DNA from: Desulfotomaculaceae bacterium
GTDB taxonomy: Bacteria > Bacillota > Desulfotomaculia > Desulfotomaculales > Pelotomaculaceae
Reading direction: 5' to 3'
NCBI GenBank assembly: GCA_028696455.1
Contig: JAQVGZ010000020.1
Coordinates: forward strand, 1-33,822
DNA: 33,822 nucleotides
A program made the position numbers and the translations under genes. Each line of letters opens with the position of its first letter. Positions within the stretch are counted from its first letter, which is position 1. The notes beneath the pieces are model-generated. The model was not told the origin of the DNA. It saw nothing but the letters and a program-made list of their open reading frames with translations, and ran no database searches. Below are positions 7,578 to 14,810 of this stretch, one piece after another.

Positions 7578-7840
7578 CTATTCATTAACATCCACGATCA
7601 CACCGGACTTAAATTCCACGGTAAATTTGTCCTCGCAGACGGTGACCTTTTCAATTAGCTGTCGGATAAGTTGCTTTTTCTACCTGAACTTTTTGCTTCT
7701 GTTCGCGCAGGCGGTAAATCTTGTCGGCGACATCCCCGTAGTCAGCCTTGGAGCTGGCCGGCTTCAAAAGCTCCGTTTGCAGTTCCTCCAGCCGGTTGTC
7801 AATGTCCATCAGGAATTTATCGGAAACCAGTATTTCCTGT
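7578..7840 (-). pseudogene. Second serine recombinase C-terminal relic
   Basis: Minus-strand reading gives EILVSDKFLMDIDNRLEEL, PASSKADYGDVADKIYRL and REQKQKVQ, then after a deletion and frame change QLIRQLIEKVTVCEDKFTVE and FKSGVIVDVNE, stop at 7580-7578. This is the same tail as the relic at 2131-2440 (ADY...IYRLR, RRLIEKxTV, FKSG) but clearly diverged from it. The catalytic domain is absent. Both relics point leftwards and bracket the PaaX/CPBP/metal-ATPase/TetR genes, consistent with successive insertions of integrative elements at this place. Confidence 0.72.
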
Positions 7841-7861
7841 AAAAAAAATTATAAAAAACAC

Positions 7862-7890
7862 TTGCATTTTAAAATAACATATGTTATATG
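7862..7890 (+). promoter_or_regulatory. Promoter with perfect 14-bp palindrome before the tetR-like fragment
   Basis: TTGCAT (7862-7867) and TATATG (7885-7890) are 17 bp apart. The spacer holds the perfect palindrome ATAACATATGTTAT at 7874-7887. This fits an autorepressor operator of the TetR gene whose beginning survives just downstream. Confidence 0.55.
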
Positions 7891-7902
7891 GAGGGCGATG
7901 TC

Positions 7903-8082
7903 ATGGGACCTAAGGTTAAATTCACCAGAGAACAAATTATCGATACAGCCTTTGAAATAGCTCAGATAGAAGGAATCGACAAAGAAATCCTTATTTCACC
8001 AATCAATGGAGTAATTACCTCCATTCTATACGTAGCTGTTGGAATCGGAATAAGAGCTTATAGAAGACAGTCAAACAACTAA
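7903..8082 (+). pseudogene. Chimeric remnant: TetR N-terminus joined to a membrane-protein tail
   Basis: The 59-codon frame begins like a TetR regulator (PKVKFTREQIIDTAFEIAQI, EGID), then changes abruptly to KEILISPINGVITSILYVAV and GIGIRAYRRQSNN, a hydrophobic helix with a basic end that does not belong to a TetR protein. I infer an internal deletion that fused the start of one gene to the end of another. GGAGGG lies 7 nt before ATG 7903, and promoter and operator remain, so a small membrane peptide could still be made. The missing HTH recognition helix rules out DNA binding. Confidence 0.6.
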
Positions 8083-8121
8083 GACAGAATTTTCGGAGAT
8101 CATACAATATTAATATTTGTG

Positions 8122-8139
8122 CCGCCAGCGATGTGGCGG
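8122..8139 (+). promoter_or_regulatory. Small hairpin just before the methyltransferase ribosome site
   Basis: CCGCCA (8122-8127) pairs with TGGCGG (8134-8139) across a 6-nt loop. The stem touches the GGAAGGAG ribosome binding site of the next gene, so it may modulate its translation. Confidence 0.35.
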
Positions 8140-8152
8140 AAGGAGTCTTAAC

Positions 8153-8869
8153 ATGAGTCAAGGGTATAGGAATGGAAGTGATAATCAGGTAAAAAAGTCA
8201 GGTGTTGTGTATATCATAAGGATTCATGCACAGCTATTGATCTTGGCGTTTGCATATTTTATCGCGGCAGGAAGTCTCAATATAGGGAGAGCCTGGCTTT
8301 ATTTCGGTATTGCGGCAGTTACATACTTTGTAAGTTCATTGATATTTATAAAATACAATCCCGGGCTTATTAATGAAAGGGCTAAGGAAAGGGAAAACAC
8401 CAAGTCATGGGATAAGGCGCTATTAAGCTTATACTTGTTGATCGGTTTTCTCGGAACACATATTGTTGCCGGATTGGATAGCAGATTTGAATGGTCGAGC
8501 CTGGACATGATTTATATGATACCTGGGGCGGTTTTATATATAGTCGCTACACTCATTCAAATAATATCAATGCTGGCGAATAAATACTTTGAAGCAACGG
8601 TAAGGATACAAAGCGACAGGGAGCAACAGGTGGTAAAAGACGGTCCTTACAAAATTGTCAGGCATCCGGGTTATGCTTCGGTTTTATTAAGCTTTGTTGC
8701 AATTCCGTTCATGATAGGTTCTCTTTATGCCTTAATCTGCACGGCTGCTGTCTTTATCATTATGTTCACCCGTACTGCATTGGAAGATAAAATGCTGCAA
8801 AAGGAATTACCGGGATACTCTCAATATGCCAAGGAAGTGAAATTCAGACTTATACCTGGTATATGGTAA
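8153..8869 (+). CDS. ICMT/PEMT-like membrane methyltransferase
   Basis: A 238-residue protein with four to five membrane helices. Its C-terminal half has the isoprenylcysteine-methyltransferase/phospholipid-methyltransferase signature: DGPYKIVRHPGYASVLL, then RTALEDKMLQKELPGYSQYA, then VKFRLIPGIW. These residues bind S-adenosylmethionine at the membrane face. Bacterial members methylate unknown lipids or small molecules, and the substrate cannot be told from sequence. ATG 8153 with GGAAGGAG 8-9 nt upstream is used; a longer frame from 8117 lacks such a site. It follows a truncated TetR gene, which may once have controlled it. Confidence 0.85.
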   Translation: MSQGYRNGSDNQVKKSGVVYIIRIHAQLLILAFAYFIAAGSLNIGRAWLYFGIAAVTYFVSSLIFIKYNPGLINERAKERENTKSWDKALLSLYLLIGFLGTHIVAGLDSRFEWSSLDMIYMIPGAVLYIVATLIQIISMLANKYFEATVRIQSDREQQVVKDGPYKIVRHPGYASVLLSFVAIPFMIGSLYALICTAAVFIIMFTRTALEDKMLQKELPGYSQYAKEVKFRLIPGIW

Positions 8870-9166
8870 AACGAACCAAATAAATTTCTTATCAAGGTTG
8901 ATAAAGCGGAAAGGAATCAGAATCGCCTTGAGCGAAGCGAAAGGAATGGATATATAAATGCTATTATACAGTGAGTTTCCTTTAGTGGTATAAGGATAAG
9001 CTACACGTTCTGGATTTTACCAAACAAGCAGGGCAGTATATCCGGCATCCCTTGCCATTATTAAAGGAGATGCCGGCTGCTTCCCATTGCCTCCCCGGGC
9101 AAAATCAGGTGTGCCCCATGTGCTGTTTCTGCCTGTATTGCAACACTCGTGCGCATAATAAAGGGA
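8870..9166. other. Gene-free stretch with one inverted repeat
   Basis: No supported gene. CCGGCATC (9042-9049) and GATGCCGG (9069-9076) form an 8-bp stem around a 19-nt loop without a T run; it could help to end one of the two convergent genes. Confidence 0.35.
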
Positions 9167-9646
9167 CTACCTTATAACCACCAGGCAACCAGCCATAATA
9201 TCATGAAGGGCTTGCTTCTTCTTAGTAAATCCCGCCATCACATAACCTAACATAATAATAAGACTTGATATTATCTTGCCGAAGTATCTTACGGTAGCTC
9301 TGCCAAAAGTCGGCTTGTTTCCATTCAGGTCGGTTACTTTAATACCGATGGCCATTTTACCAAGCGTTCCCTGGCTGCTTGAACTCTCCATCAGCGCAAA
9401 ATAAAGCCAACCAATAACAAAACCAGTAACATTGCCTATTTCATACCCCAATAGAAAACCAATTAGATAACCTGCTGCAGACAATAATAATCCATCTAGT
9501 ATAATCGCAAGAAACCTTCGCCAAAAACCCGCGCATACCATAGGGACTGGGTAAAATATTTCAGTTTCCGTATTGAAATTGGCCTTACAAGACTGGCACA
9601 ATTGAGATTCCGGACGGTTATCCTGCTCGCATTTTGGACAATCCAT
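9167..9646 (-). CDS. RDD-family membrane protein with N-terminal zinc ribbon
   Basis: 159 residues. A short zinc ribbon (Cys3, Cys6, Cys17, Cys20) is followed by an RDD domain: GFWRRFLAIILDGLLL with the Arg and Asp that name the family, a second helix, SSQGTLGKMAIGIKV, and KKKQALHDIMAGCLVV at the end. RDD proteins are small integral membrane proteins, some acting in ion or compatible-solute transport; the role here is unknown. AAGGAGGTG lies 6 nt before the ATG, an excellent ribosome site. Confidence 0.85.
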   Translation of the reverse strand: MDCPKCEQDNRPESQLCQSCKANFNTETEIFYPVPMVCAGFWRRFLAIILDGLLLSAAGYLIGFLLGYEIGNVTGFVIGWLYFALMESSSSQGTLGKMAIGIKVTDLNGNKPTFGRATVRYFGKIISSLIIMLGYVMAGFTKKKQALHDIMAGCLVVIR

Positions 9647-9735
9647 AAAAACACCTCCTTAACATTATATTTAGAACGCAGAGAGAAATGTGCGCGATGG
9701 CCCGGCGGGTGAAAAAAATTGCTAAATTTTGTGTG

Positions 9736-9765
9736 TTGGTCAAGCTTACGGGAAACATGTATAAT
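9736..9765 (+). promoter_or_regulatory. Promoter of the c-di-AMP riboswitch transcript
   Basis: TTGGTC (9736-9741) and TATAAT (9760-9765) with an 18-bp spacer. Transcription would begin near 9772, right at the first bases of the riboswitch. Confidence 0.7.
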
Positions 9766-9772
9766 AATAGAA

Positions 9773-9893
9773 AAAGGCCGAAACCCTGGATAACCCGGGG
9801 AACGGGGGACAAGTTTTTTTGGGGTGAATCGATGCTAAATCGTAGGGTGCCCTCAACCCGAACCCGTCAACTAACCTCGGAGGCCGGAGGGGG
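9773..9893 (+). ncRNA. ydaO/yuaA-type riboswitch (cyclic di-AMP)
   Basis: The conserved blocks of the ydaO-yuaA class are present in order: GGCCGAAACC, then GGGGAACGGGGGACAA, TTGGGGTGAATCGAT, ATCGTAGGGTG, CGAACCCGTCAACTAACCTC and GGAGGCC. This RNA binds two c-di-AMP molecules and normally switches expression off. It is followed at once by a secreted LysM/SleB cell-wall hydrolase, one of the classical gene types under this riboswitch. No separate terminator hairpin lies between aptamer and start codon, and the ribosome site GGAGGGGGG at 9886-9894 adjoins the closing stem. Control at translation is therefore possible. Confidence 0.93.
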
Positions 9894-9899
9894 GATTCA

Positions 9900-10697
9900 A
9901 TGTCTCTGGTTACCCGTGTGTTCCTGAGCTTTTTTGTTTTTGTATGCGCATTAATTGCGCCTCTTGCAGCGCATGCGGCTACCCACAATGTTTCGCCGGG
10001 GGAAAGTCTCTTCACAATTAGCCGCAACTACGGTATTTCACTGAATTCACTGATGGAGGCAAATGGCATTTGGGATTCTATGATCTACCCCGGGCAACAA
10101 CTTTACATCCCCCAAAATGGCGCCAGTGGTGGTTCGTCCTATACCGTCCGGGCAGGGGACAGCCTTTTTCTAATTGGCCAAAAATTCGGGGTTAGCTACC
10201 AGGAGATTATGTCGGCAAACGGTCTGCAAAGTTCTTACATTTACCCCGGCATGTCTTTGTATATCCCCACCACCACACCCGGCACAACAGCCCAACCGCC
10301 TGCACAAGTAAGTAGAGGTGGTTTCCAGAGGCCTACGCTTGCTGACGTGGATATCCTGGCAAGATTAATTACTGCTGAGGCTGAAGGAGAGCCTTATGAA
10401 GGCAAAGTCGCTGTTGGGGCTGTGGTTTTAAACCGGATTGACAGCCCGGAATTCCCTAATTCTATCCCGGAAGTAATCTATCAATATGAGAAAGGGATTT
10501 ATCAATTTGAGCCGGTGATGAATGGATGGATTAACCGTGCGGCCAGCCCGGAATCGGTGAAAGCGGCCAAGGAAGCCCTGGGCGGTAAAGACCCCACGAA
10601 TGGCGCGATTTATTTTTTTGCCACATATGTTAAAAATTCGTGGCTTTGGTCCAGACCTTTGAGCCGGATCATCGGCAATCATGTTTTTACGTACTAA
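9900..10697 (+). CDS. Secreted cell-wall hydrolase with two LysM domains and a SleB-type catalytic domain
   Basis: 265 residues. A signal peptide covers about 1-26 (ending AAHA), LysM repeats cover about 28-72 and 80-124 (each ending LYIP), a Thr/Pro/Gln-rich linker covers 125-140, and a Hydrolase_2/SleB domain runs from about 145 to the end (ILARLITAEAEGEPYEGK, VAVGAVVLNRI, with the catalytic Glu in the TAEAEGE segment). SleB-type enzymes are lytic transglycosylases acting on peptidoglycan; relatives open the spore cortex during germination. The gene is preceded by a c-di-AMP riboswitch, linking wall turnover to that second messenger. The exact physiological role, germination or vegetative wall growth, is not settled by sequence. 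Confidence 0.93.
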   Translation: MSLVTRVFLSFFVFVCALIAPLAAHAATHNVSPGESLFTISRNYGISLNSLMEANGIWDSMIYPGQQLYIPQNGASGGSSYTVRAGDSLFLIGQKFGVSYQEIMSANGLQSSYIYPGMSLYIPTTTPGTTAQPPAQVSRGGFQRPTLADVDILARLITAEAEGEPYEGKVAVGAVVLNRIDSPEFPNSIPEVIYQYEKGIYQFEPVMNGWINRAASPESVKAAKEALGGKDPTNGAIYFFATYVKNSWLWSRPLSRIIGNHVFTY

Positions 10698-10846
10698 GAT
10701 TAATATGTAAAGCAAATGGCCCCCCGGAGGAACGATTTTATATAGCTGGACTTGGAGCAAGGAATCCCTGCGCGCGAACCAGTAAACCCTTTAATTGCTG
10801 AGTAGAAAGTGAAATAAATAAGCAAGTCCTGGGGTAAAATACTTGC

Positions 10847-11125
10847 ATGAATAGAATCATGATCAGATTTTTCGCTGAACTTAATGACTATATTCCCTCA
10901 GATCGGAGGCAGCGCACATTTAGTCATTTTTTTACCGGCCAGCCTTCGGTAAAGGATGTGATCGAGTCGCTGGGGGTTCCTCACGACGAAGTGTGCCTTG
11001 TCCTGGTTAACGGACAATCCGCTAGTTTTGATCATCGCTTGAGTGGCGGCGAAACGGTTGCGGTGTACCCGGTCTTCCAGACCATTGATATCTCTCCTGT
11101 AACCAAAGTTTGGCCCGACCACTGA
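10847..11125 (+). CDS. Lone MoaD/ThiS-fold (Mut7-C ubiquitin) domain protein
   Basis: 92 residues: MIRFFAELNDYIP, then PSVKDVIESLGVPHDEVCLV, LVNGQSASF and GGETVAVYPVFQTIDISPVT. This matches the ubiquitin-like domain that normally precedes a Mut7-C RNase-type domain in a protein of about 250 residues. The frame stops right after the domain (KVWPDH) and nothing downstream resembles the missing Mut7-C domain. It lacks the C-terminal Gly-Gly of true sulfur carriers, so MoaD or ThiS function is unlikely. The ribosome site is weak (CTGGGGT); ATG 10859 is an alternative start. It may be a remnant or a standalone adaptor. Confidence 0.65.
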   Translation: MNRIMIRFFAELNDYIPSDRRQRTFSHFFTGQPSVKDVIESLGVPHDEVCLVLVNGQSASFDHRLSGGETVAVYPVFQTIDISPVTKVWPDH

Positions 11126-11209
11126 CCTCCGGATTTGGCATGCTTGCGGTAAATATTATCAATATTTATTGTGGCAGAAGAAAGGTGGTAGCGTAGGTTA
11201 TACCAAAAG

Positions 11210-11243
11210 AGAAATGAGCCTTTGGGCTCATTTCTGACTTTTT
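11210..11243 (+). terminator. Intrinsic terminator
   Basis: AGAAATGAGCC (11210-11220) and GGCTCATTTCT (11225-11235) form a perfect 11-bp stem with a 4-nt loop, followed by GACTTTTT. Confidence 0.9.
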
Positions 11244-11284
11244 GGCCATTTTGCCGACCGGGTTAGATTTAACATATCTTCTAG

Positions 11285-11521
11285 CTATGAACTTTGGTTT
11301 CTGTAGTTCCGTGCGCTATAGATAAGCCAGGGGGGTACACCGGGTACAAGGAGCATCTCGCTGGTTACACCTGCGAAACGGTGATAATGCCTGTCCTCAC
11401 CTTCCTTTGTTAAATTAGTACCCCCTAAGGATTTGTTGGTTTGGTTTTGGTTCGTGCCGGATTGGAAGTTGTTACAACCGTCACTTACCTGATCAAAAAA
11501 ATACCTGCCGTTATGCGTCAT
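11285..11521 (-). CDS. YmaF-like small protein
   Basis: 78 residues. The segments FFDQVSDGCNNFQSGT, then TKEGEDRHYHRFAGVTSE resemble YmaF-family proteins, in which the word H-x-H-x-F-x-G-x-T is repeated. Here the first repeat has CNNFQSGT in place of HxHxFxGxT, and only the second (HYHRFAGVT) keeps the histidines. The C-terminal 15 residues do not look like the family, so the end may have been altered. An excellent ribosome site, TAGGAGGT 6 nt before the ATG, argues that it is expressed. Function of the family is unknown. Confidence 0.55.
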   Translation of the reverse strand: MTHNGRYFFDQVSDGCNNFQSGTNQNQTNKSLGGTNLTKEGEDRHYHRFAGVTSEMLLVPGVPPWLIYSARNYRNQSS

Positions 11522-11531
11522 AGAATACCTC

Positions 11532-11557
11532 CTAAGTTTTTAGTCTAAGTTTTTAGT
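11532..11557. repeat. Perfect 13-bp tandem duplication
   Basis: CTAAGTTTTTAGT occurs twice in direct succession (11532-11544, 11545-11557), immediately upstream of the YmaF-like gene and next to its ribosome site. It lies in the 5' leader or promoter of that gene. Confidence 0.8.
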
Positions 11558-11653
11558 GAAATATATTTCTCACAAGACCGAAATATAACCATTGAAAAAA
11601 CAATAATTTAATTATCCCAATCATTTACTCATATCTTGAGTACCGCCGGATTA

Positions 11654-12268
11654 CTAAGCCTTTCTCAGAGCTTCCTTGGCAATCTGGTCAGCCTGCTCGT
11701 TATATGTATCTCCAGTATGGCCCTCTACTTTAATAAACTGGATATTAATTAGCTTTTTGTACTTATTAATAAACTTAACGTAACTTTTTGTTCCTTCTTT
11801 TTTAGCCTCCCATTCACCAGTTGCCCATTTCGCTATTCCCTGATAATCGTGGTAGATCACAATTGAATCATATTTATTTTTTACAGCCCATTTTATGGCT
11901 TCCATAGCGCCCAGCAACTCGCCGGCAACATTTCTCATGGAGAGAATAGCCGGGTTATTACCTACTCCAGAAATTATTTTAGTTTCACCACTTAAGAGGA
12001 CACAACCATAAGAATACATTCTTTGATTAACTGAAAAACTCCCATCTACATATGCGATCAATCCTCTGTCAGTTTTCCCTTTTTCTGCCACTGGCAATAC
12101 GTTGAAATTATCCTCTAATTCCAGATAGCGTTGTGCTTCTTCAAGTGTGGCAAATCCTTTGAAATTGGCATTTTTATAATTATCAACCTGTTCACGACAT
12201 TCTGACCATGATTTAAATATACCGGTTTTTCTTCCCTGTTTCACAGCGTAATATTTATTTGCCGCCAA
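11654..12268 (-). CDS. rnhA: Ribonuclease H (type 1) with N-terminal hybrid-binding domain
   Basis: 204 residues. Residues 3-52 form the viroplasmin/RNase HI hybrid-binding domain (YYAVKQGRKTGIFKSWSECR and FKGFATLEEAQRYL). From residue 70 an RNase H fold follows with all four acidic residues: Asp75 (AYVDGSF), Glu117 (NVAGELLGAMEA), Asp141 (IYHDYQGI), Asp194 (NEQADQIA), plus the His184 loop (GHTGD). It cleaves RNA in RNA-DNA hybrids. The start is TTG 12268, with GGAGG 8 nt upstream (12281-12277). It appears to be transcribed alone. Confidence 0.93.
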   Translation of the reverse strand: MAANKYYAVKQGRKTGIFKSWSECREQVDNYKNANFKGFATLEEAQRYLELEDNFNVLPVAEKGKTDRGLIAYVDGSFSVNQRMYSYGCVLLSGETKIISGVGNNPAILSMRNVAGELLGAMEAIKWAVKNKYDSIVIYHDYQGIAKWATGEWEAKKEGTKSYVKFINKYKKLINIQFIKVEGHTGDTYNEQADQIAKEALRKA

Positions 12269-12452
12269 TAATAAGTCCTCCTATTGCCGCATGCCTTTTA
12301 TCTAAATATAACCCAAAATACCCGCAATTACCAGATAAGAAGCCCCGGGGAATCACTATTTTGTGGCGCTAATCAAAAAGATTATAACCACCGTCATAAT
12401 AAATAACCGGTGGTTATAGAGCGCGGATATAGTTCTCCGGAGCTCTTAAGTT

Positions 12453-12578
12453 TTAAATACAGCCACCAAAACAACCCAATCCGCAGACAAGCAGGATCAA
12501 AATCAGGAAGATGATGAACGCTGAATTGCCCGAGCCAAAACCAGTGCCACAGGCATCTTGCGTTTTAACATTATCCAT
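12453..12578 (-). CDS. YjcZ-like small hydrophobic protein, copy 1
   Basis: A 41-residue protein. A Gly/Cys/Ser-rich head is followed by SAFIIFLILILLVCGLGCF and GGCI. The NSAFIIFLILILLV core with a Gly-rich head is the pattern of YjcZ/SscA-type small sporulation proteins. AAAGGGG lies roughly 10 nt before the ATG. Copy 2 lies 30 bp upstream in the same direction with an almost identical hydrophobic core, so the pair is a recent tandem duplication. Three cysteines follow the membrane segment. A role in spore assembly is family-based inference. Confidence 0.75.
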   Translation of the reverse strand: MDNVKTQDACGTGFGSGNSAFIIFLILILLVCGLGCFGGCI

Positions 12579-12608
12579 CAAAGTATAACCCCCCCTTTAA
12601 TCTTAAGT

Positions 12609-12728
12609 TTAAATAAAGAAACTACAGCCACAAACTAGCAGGATCAAAATTAAGAAGATTATGAACGCTGAGTTGCCTCCAAATCCGCAACCGCCACCGG
12701 TACCAACGCCATCAAGGCCGAATCCCAT
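12609..12728 (-). CDS. YjcZ-like small hydrophobic protein, copy 2
   Basis: A 39-residue protein: a Gly-rich head (MGFGLDGVGTGGGCGFGG), then NSAFIIFLILILLVCGCSFF and I. It shares NSAFIIFLILILLVCG exactly with its neighbour at 12453-12578, while heads and tails differ. The ribosome site GAGGAGTGAT lies just before the ATG. The pair is probably co-transcribed. The gene is shorter than usual annotation cut-offs but has a clear start, ribosome site and paralogue. Confidence 0.77.
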   Translation of the reverse strand: MGFGLDGVGTGGGCGFGGNSAFIIFLILILLVCGCSFFI

Positions 12729-12858
12729 TTATATCACTCCTCTTGTTTTTTATAGAATATGTAATTAATGATTAATATGTGAATCCGTGGCAAGCACTGA
12801 AATTCCTTTATTTGCATAATTTATATTAAACACAGCGCCATGTCTCCTTTTTTATGGT

Positions 12859-12889
12859 AAAACCCGGTCAATTGTTGGCCGGGTTTTTA
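12859..12889 (+). terminator. Terminator-like hairpin
   Basis: AAAACCCGG (12859-12867) and CCGGGTTTT (12879-12887) form a 9-bp stem with an 11-nt loop, ending in a T run. No plus-strand gene precedes it, so it may end an unseen short transcript or act on minus-strand reading. Confidence 0.65.
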
Positions 12890-12963
12890 CTTAAGGGGTT
12901 TTTCCGGAGAATTAGGTAAGCTATAATAGAGTAATTCCAAGTATAATATGAGAAGGTAAACCT

Positions 12964-13923
12964 ATGCCAAAAAGGGGGATTTTAATGCCGAACTCTGCCT
13001 CATTTCAACTGCCCCAGGAGTTTTTGATTGTCGGCGCGGCTGCGCAAACAGGATTGTTTGAAGAATTAAAAAATGCTCCCTGCACCCTGGAAGAATTAAC
13101 TGCTAAAACAAAAAGCGACCGCAGGGCCTTGTGGACAGTTGTTGAAGCTTTGGTCGTTCTAAAATATCTTCAATATGACGGTGATAAAATCAAGCTTACC
13201 GCAGAGGCGTACAACACCTTTTTCAATCCGGGCTACGATCATTACACAGGTTTTTCATTCATGCACGCCTACAACTTAATAAAGGCCTGGATCCAGTTAC
13301 CGGAAGTAATAAATAGCGGGAAACCGGTTTCTAAAAAAGATGCGCCCAGGCACACCCAGGACTTTATTAGGGCCATGAGCCACCATGCCCGGCAGTCGGC
13401 CGCTCAGATTGCTGATTATTGCTTAAAAGATCTGCCCGCGGGCGCCAGGGTTCTCGATGTCGGTGGCGGCCCATTAACTTACGCTCTAGCCTTTGCTGGT
13501 AAAAAAGCCACGGTGACAATCCTGGATCTGCCCGATGTTATTGATCTGATGCAGCCGGAACTGGATAGGAATTTACCCATCAAGATGATCAAAGGCGATT
13601 TTACCATAGGGCTGCCAACAGGACCGTATGATCTGGTATACCTTGGCAATGTGTGCCATATCTACGGTGAGCAGGAAAACAGGAAACTATTTGAAGACGC
13701 GGCAAAGGAACTTGAGCCGGGAGGCCAAATTGTTATTAATGACCTGATCCGGGGCACAGGCGATATGCCTGCCATATTCGCGGTAAACATGCTGATTAAT
13801 ACACCTGCCGGGGGGACATGGACTTTTGAACAATACAAATCATGGTTAACTGCTGCCGGTTTTTCCACCGCACCCTGGGAAGAGGTTGCCGGCAGACAAT
13901 TAATTAAGGCTACCAGAATATGA
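12964..13923 (+). CDS. SAM-dependent methyltransferase, O-methyltransferase (family 2) type
   Basis: 319 residues. An N-terminal winged-helix dimerisation domain (residues about 15-90, FLIVGAAAQTGLFEELKN) is followed by a class I methyltransferase fold. It has the SAM-binding motif VLDVGGGP near residue 165, an acidic residue in VTILDLPDV, then IKGDFT and FEDAAKELEPGGQIVINDLI. Plant-type O-methyltransferases and bacterial polyketide or quinone methyltransferases share this layout; the substrate is unknown. Two starts are possible: ATG 12964 (AGAAGG 7 nt upstream) and ATG 12985 (AAGGGGG 6 nt upstream, also strong). A TATAAT at 12922-12927 may be the -10 box. Dam methylase follows after 28 nt. 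Confidence 0.88.
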   Translation: MPKRGILMPNSASFQLPQEFLIVGAAAQTGLFEELKNAPCTLEELTAKTKSDRRALWTVVEALVVLKYLQYDGDKIKLTAEAYNTFFNPGYDHYTGFSFMHAYNLIKAWIQLPEVINSGKPVSKKDAPRHTQDFIRAMSHHARQSAAQIADYCLKDLPAGARVLDVGGGPLTYALAFAGKKATVTILDLPDVIDLMQPELDRNLPIKMIKGDFTIGLPTGPYDLVYLGNVCHIYGEQENRKLFEDAAKELEPGGQIVINDLIRGTGDMPAIFAVNMLINTPAGGTWTFEQYKSWLTAAGFSTAPWEEVAGRQLIKATRI

Positions 13924-13951
13924 AACAATTAATGCATAAGAAGGTTGATGG

Positions 13952-14761
13952 ATGTTAAAGATAAGGCCTTTCTTAAAATGGGCCGGCAACAAGTATCACA
14001 TTCTGGAGCGCATAAGGGCTGTTTTGCCTCCAGGTACACGCCTCATTGAGCCCTTTGTCGGATCAGGGGCGGTTTTTTTGAACACAAATTATCACCAGTA
14101 CCTGCTAACCGATAATAACGGCGATTTGATCAAACTCTATCTAACACTCCAGTCAGAGGGAGAGCAGTTTATTGGTTATTGCAAATCTTTTTTTGTGGAA
14201 GGGAATAACTCAGAGAGCCGTTATTATGAGTTGCGGGAGGTTTTTAATACTACCACTGACAACCGTCTTAAGTCTGCCATATTTATCTACCTGAACCGTC
14301 ATGGCTATAATGGTCTGTGCCGTTATAACGCCAAAGGAGAATTTAATACCCCTTTCGGGAGATATAATAAGCCTTATTTCCCGGAAAAGGAAATGCGCTA
14401 CTTTATTTCCAAAGCAAATGATGCAGTAATTATGGCAGCTGATTTTCGAGCAGTTATGAAAAAAGCCCAAAAGGGCGATGTTGTTTATTGCGATCCACCT
14501 TACGTCCCTTTGTCCGCTACCGCAAATTTCACCACATACAGCTCAGGTGGCTTCGGGAGAAACGACCAGGTTGAACTGGCGGACCTTGCCCGGCAGTTGG
14601 CAGGCAGGGGCGTGCCGGTGCTGATTTCCAATCACGCTACAGAGTTTACCTTAAATACTTATAAAGCCGCTAAAATTGAGTTGTTTGAGGTACAGAGGTT
14701 TATTAGCTGTGATGGGGCCAACCGGGGCAAAGCCGGAGAAGTGCTGGCATTATTTGACTGA
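13952..14761 (+). CDS. DNA adenine methyltransferase (Dam/D12 class)
   Basis: 269 residues, the usual Dam length. It has RPFLKWAGNK at the start, FVGSGAVF at 35-42 (SAM binding), YLNRHGYNGLCRYN and the catalytic DPPY at 181-184, in the order expected for class alpha adenine-N6 methylases of the D12 family. Members methylate adenine, often in GATC. No restriction endonuclease lies nearby, so it may be an orphan methylase with an epigenetic or replication role. It is followed 49 nt later by a MazG-type pyrophosphatase, probably in one transcript. Confidence 0.93.
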   Translation: MLKIRPFLKWAGNKYHILERIRAVLPPGTRLIEPFVGSGAVFLNTNYHQYLLTDNNGDLIKLYLTLQSEGEQFIGYCKSFFVEGNNSESRYYELREVFNTTTDNRLKSAIFIYLNRHGYNGLCRYNAKGEFNTPFGRYNKPYFPEKEMRYFISKANDAVIMAADFRAVMKKAQKGDVVYCDPPYVPLSATANFTTYSSGGFGRNDQVELADLARQLAGRGVPVLISNHATEFTLNTYKAAKIELFEVQRFISCDGANRGKAGEVLALFD

Positions 14762-14810
14762 GACAATTGGCGTCAGAGGAATTATTTTATTCAAAGCGGG
14801 GATGGTCTTT

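Noticed and set aside
10847-11125. MoaD or ThiS sulfur carrier
   Set aside because: No C-terminal Gly-Gly; the closer match is the Mut7-C-associated ubiquitin-like domain.
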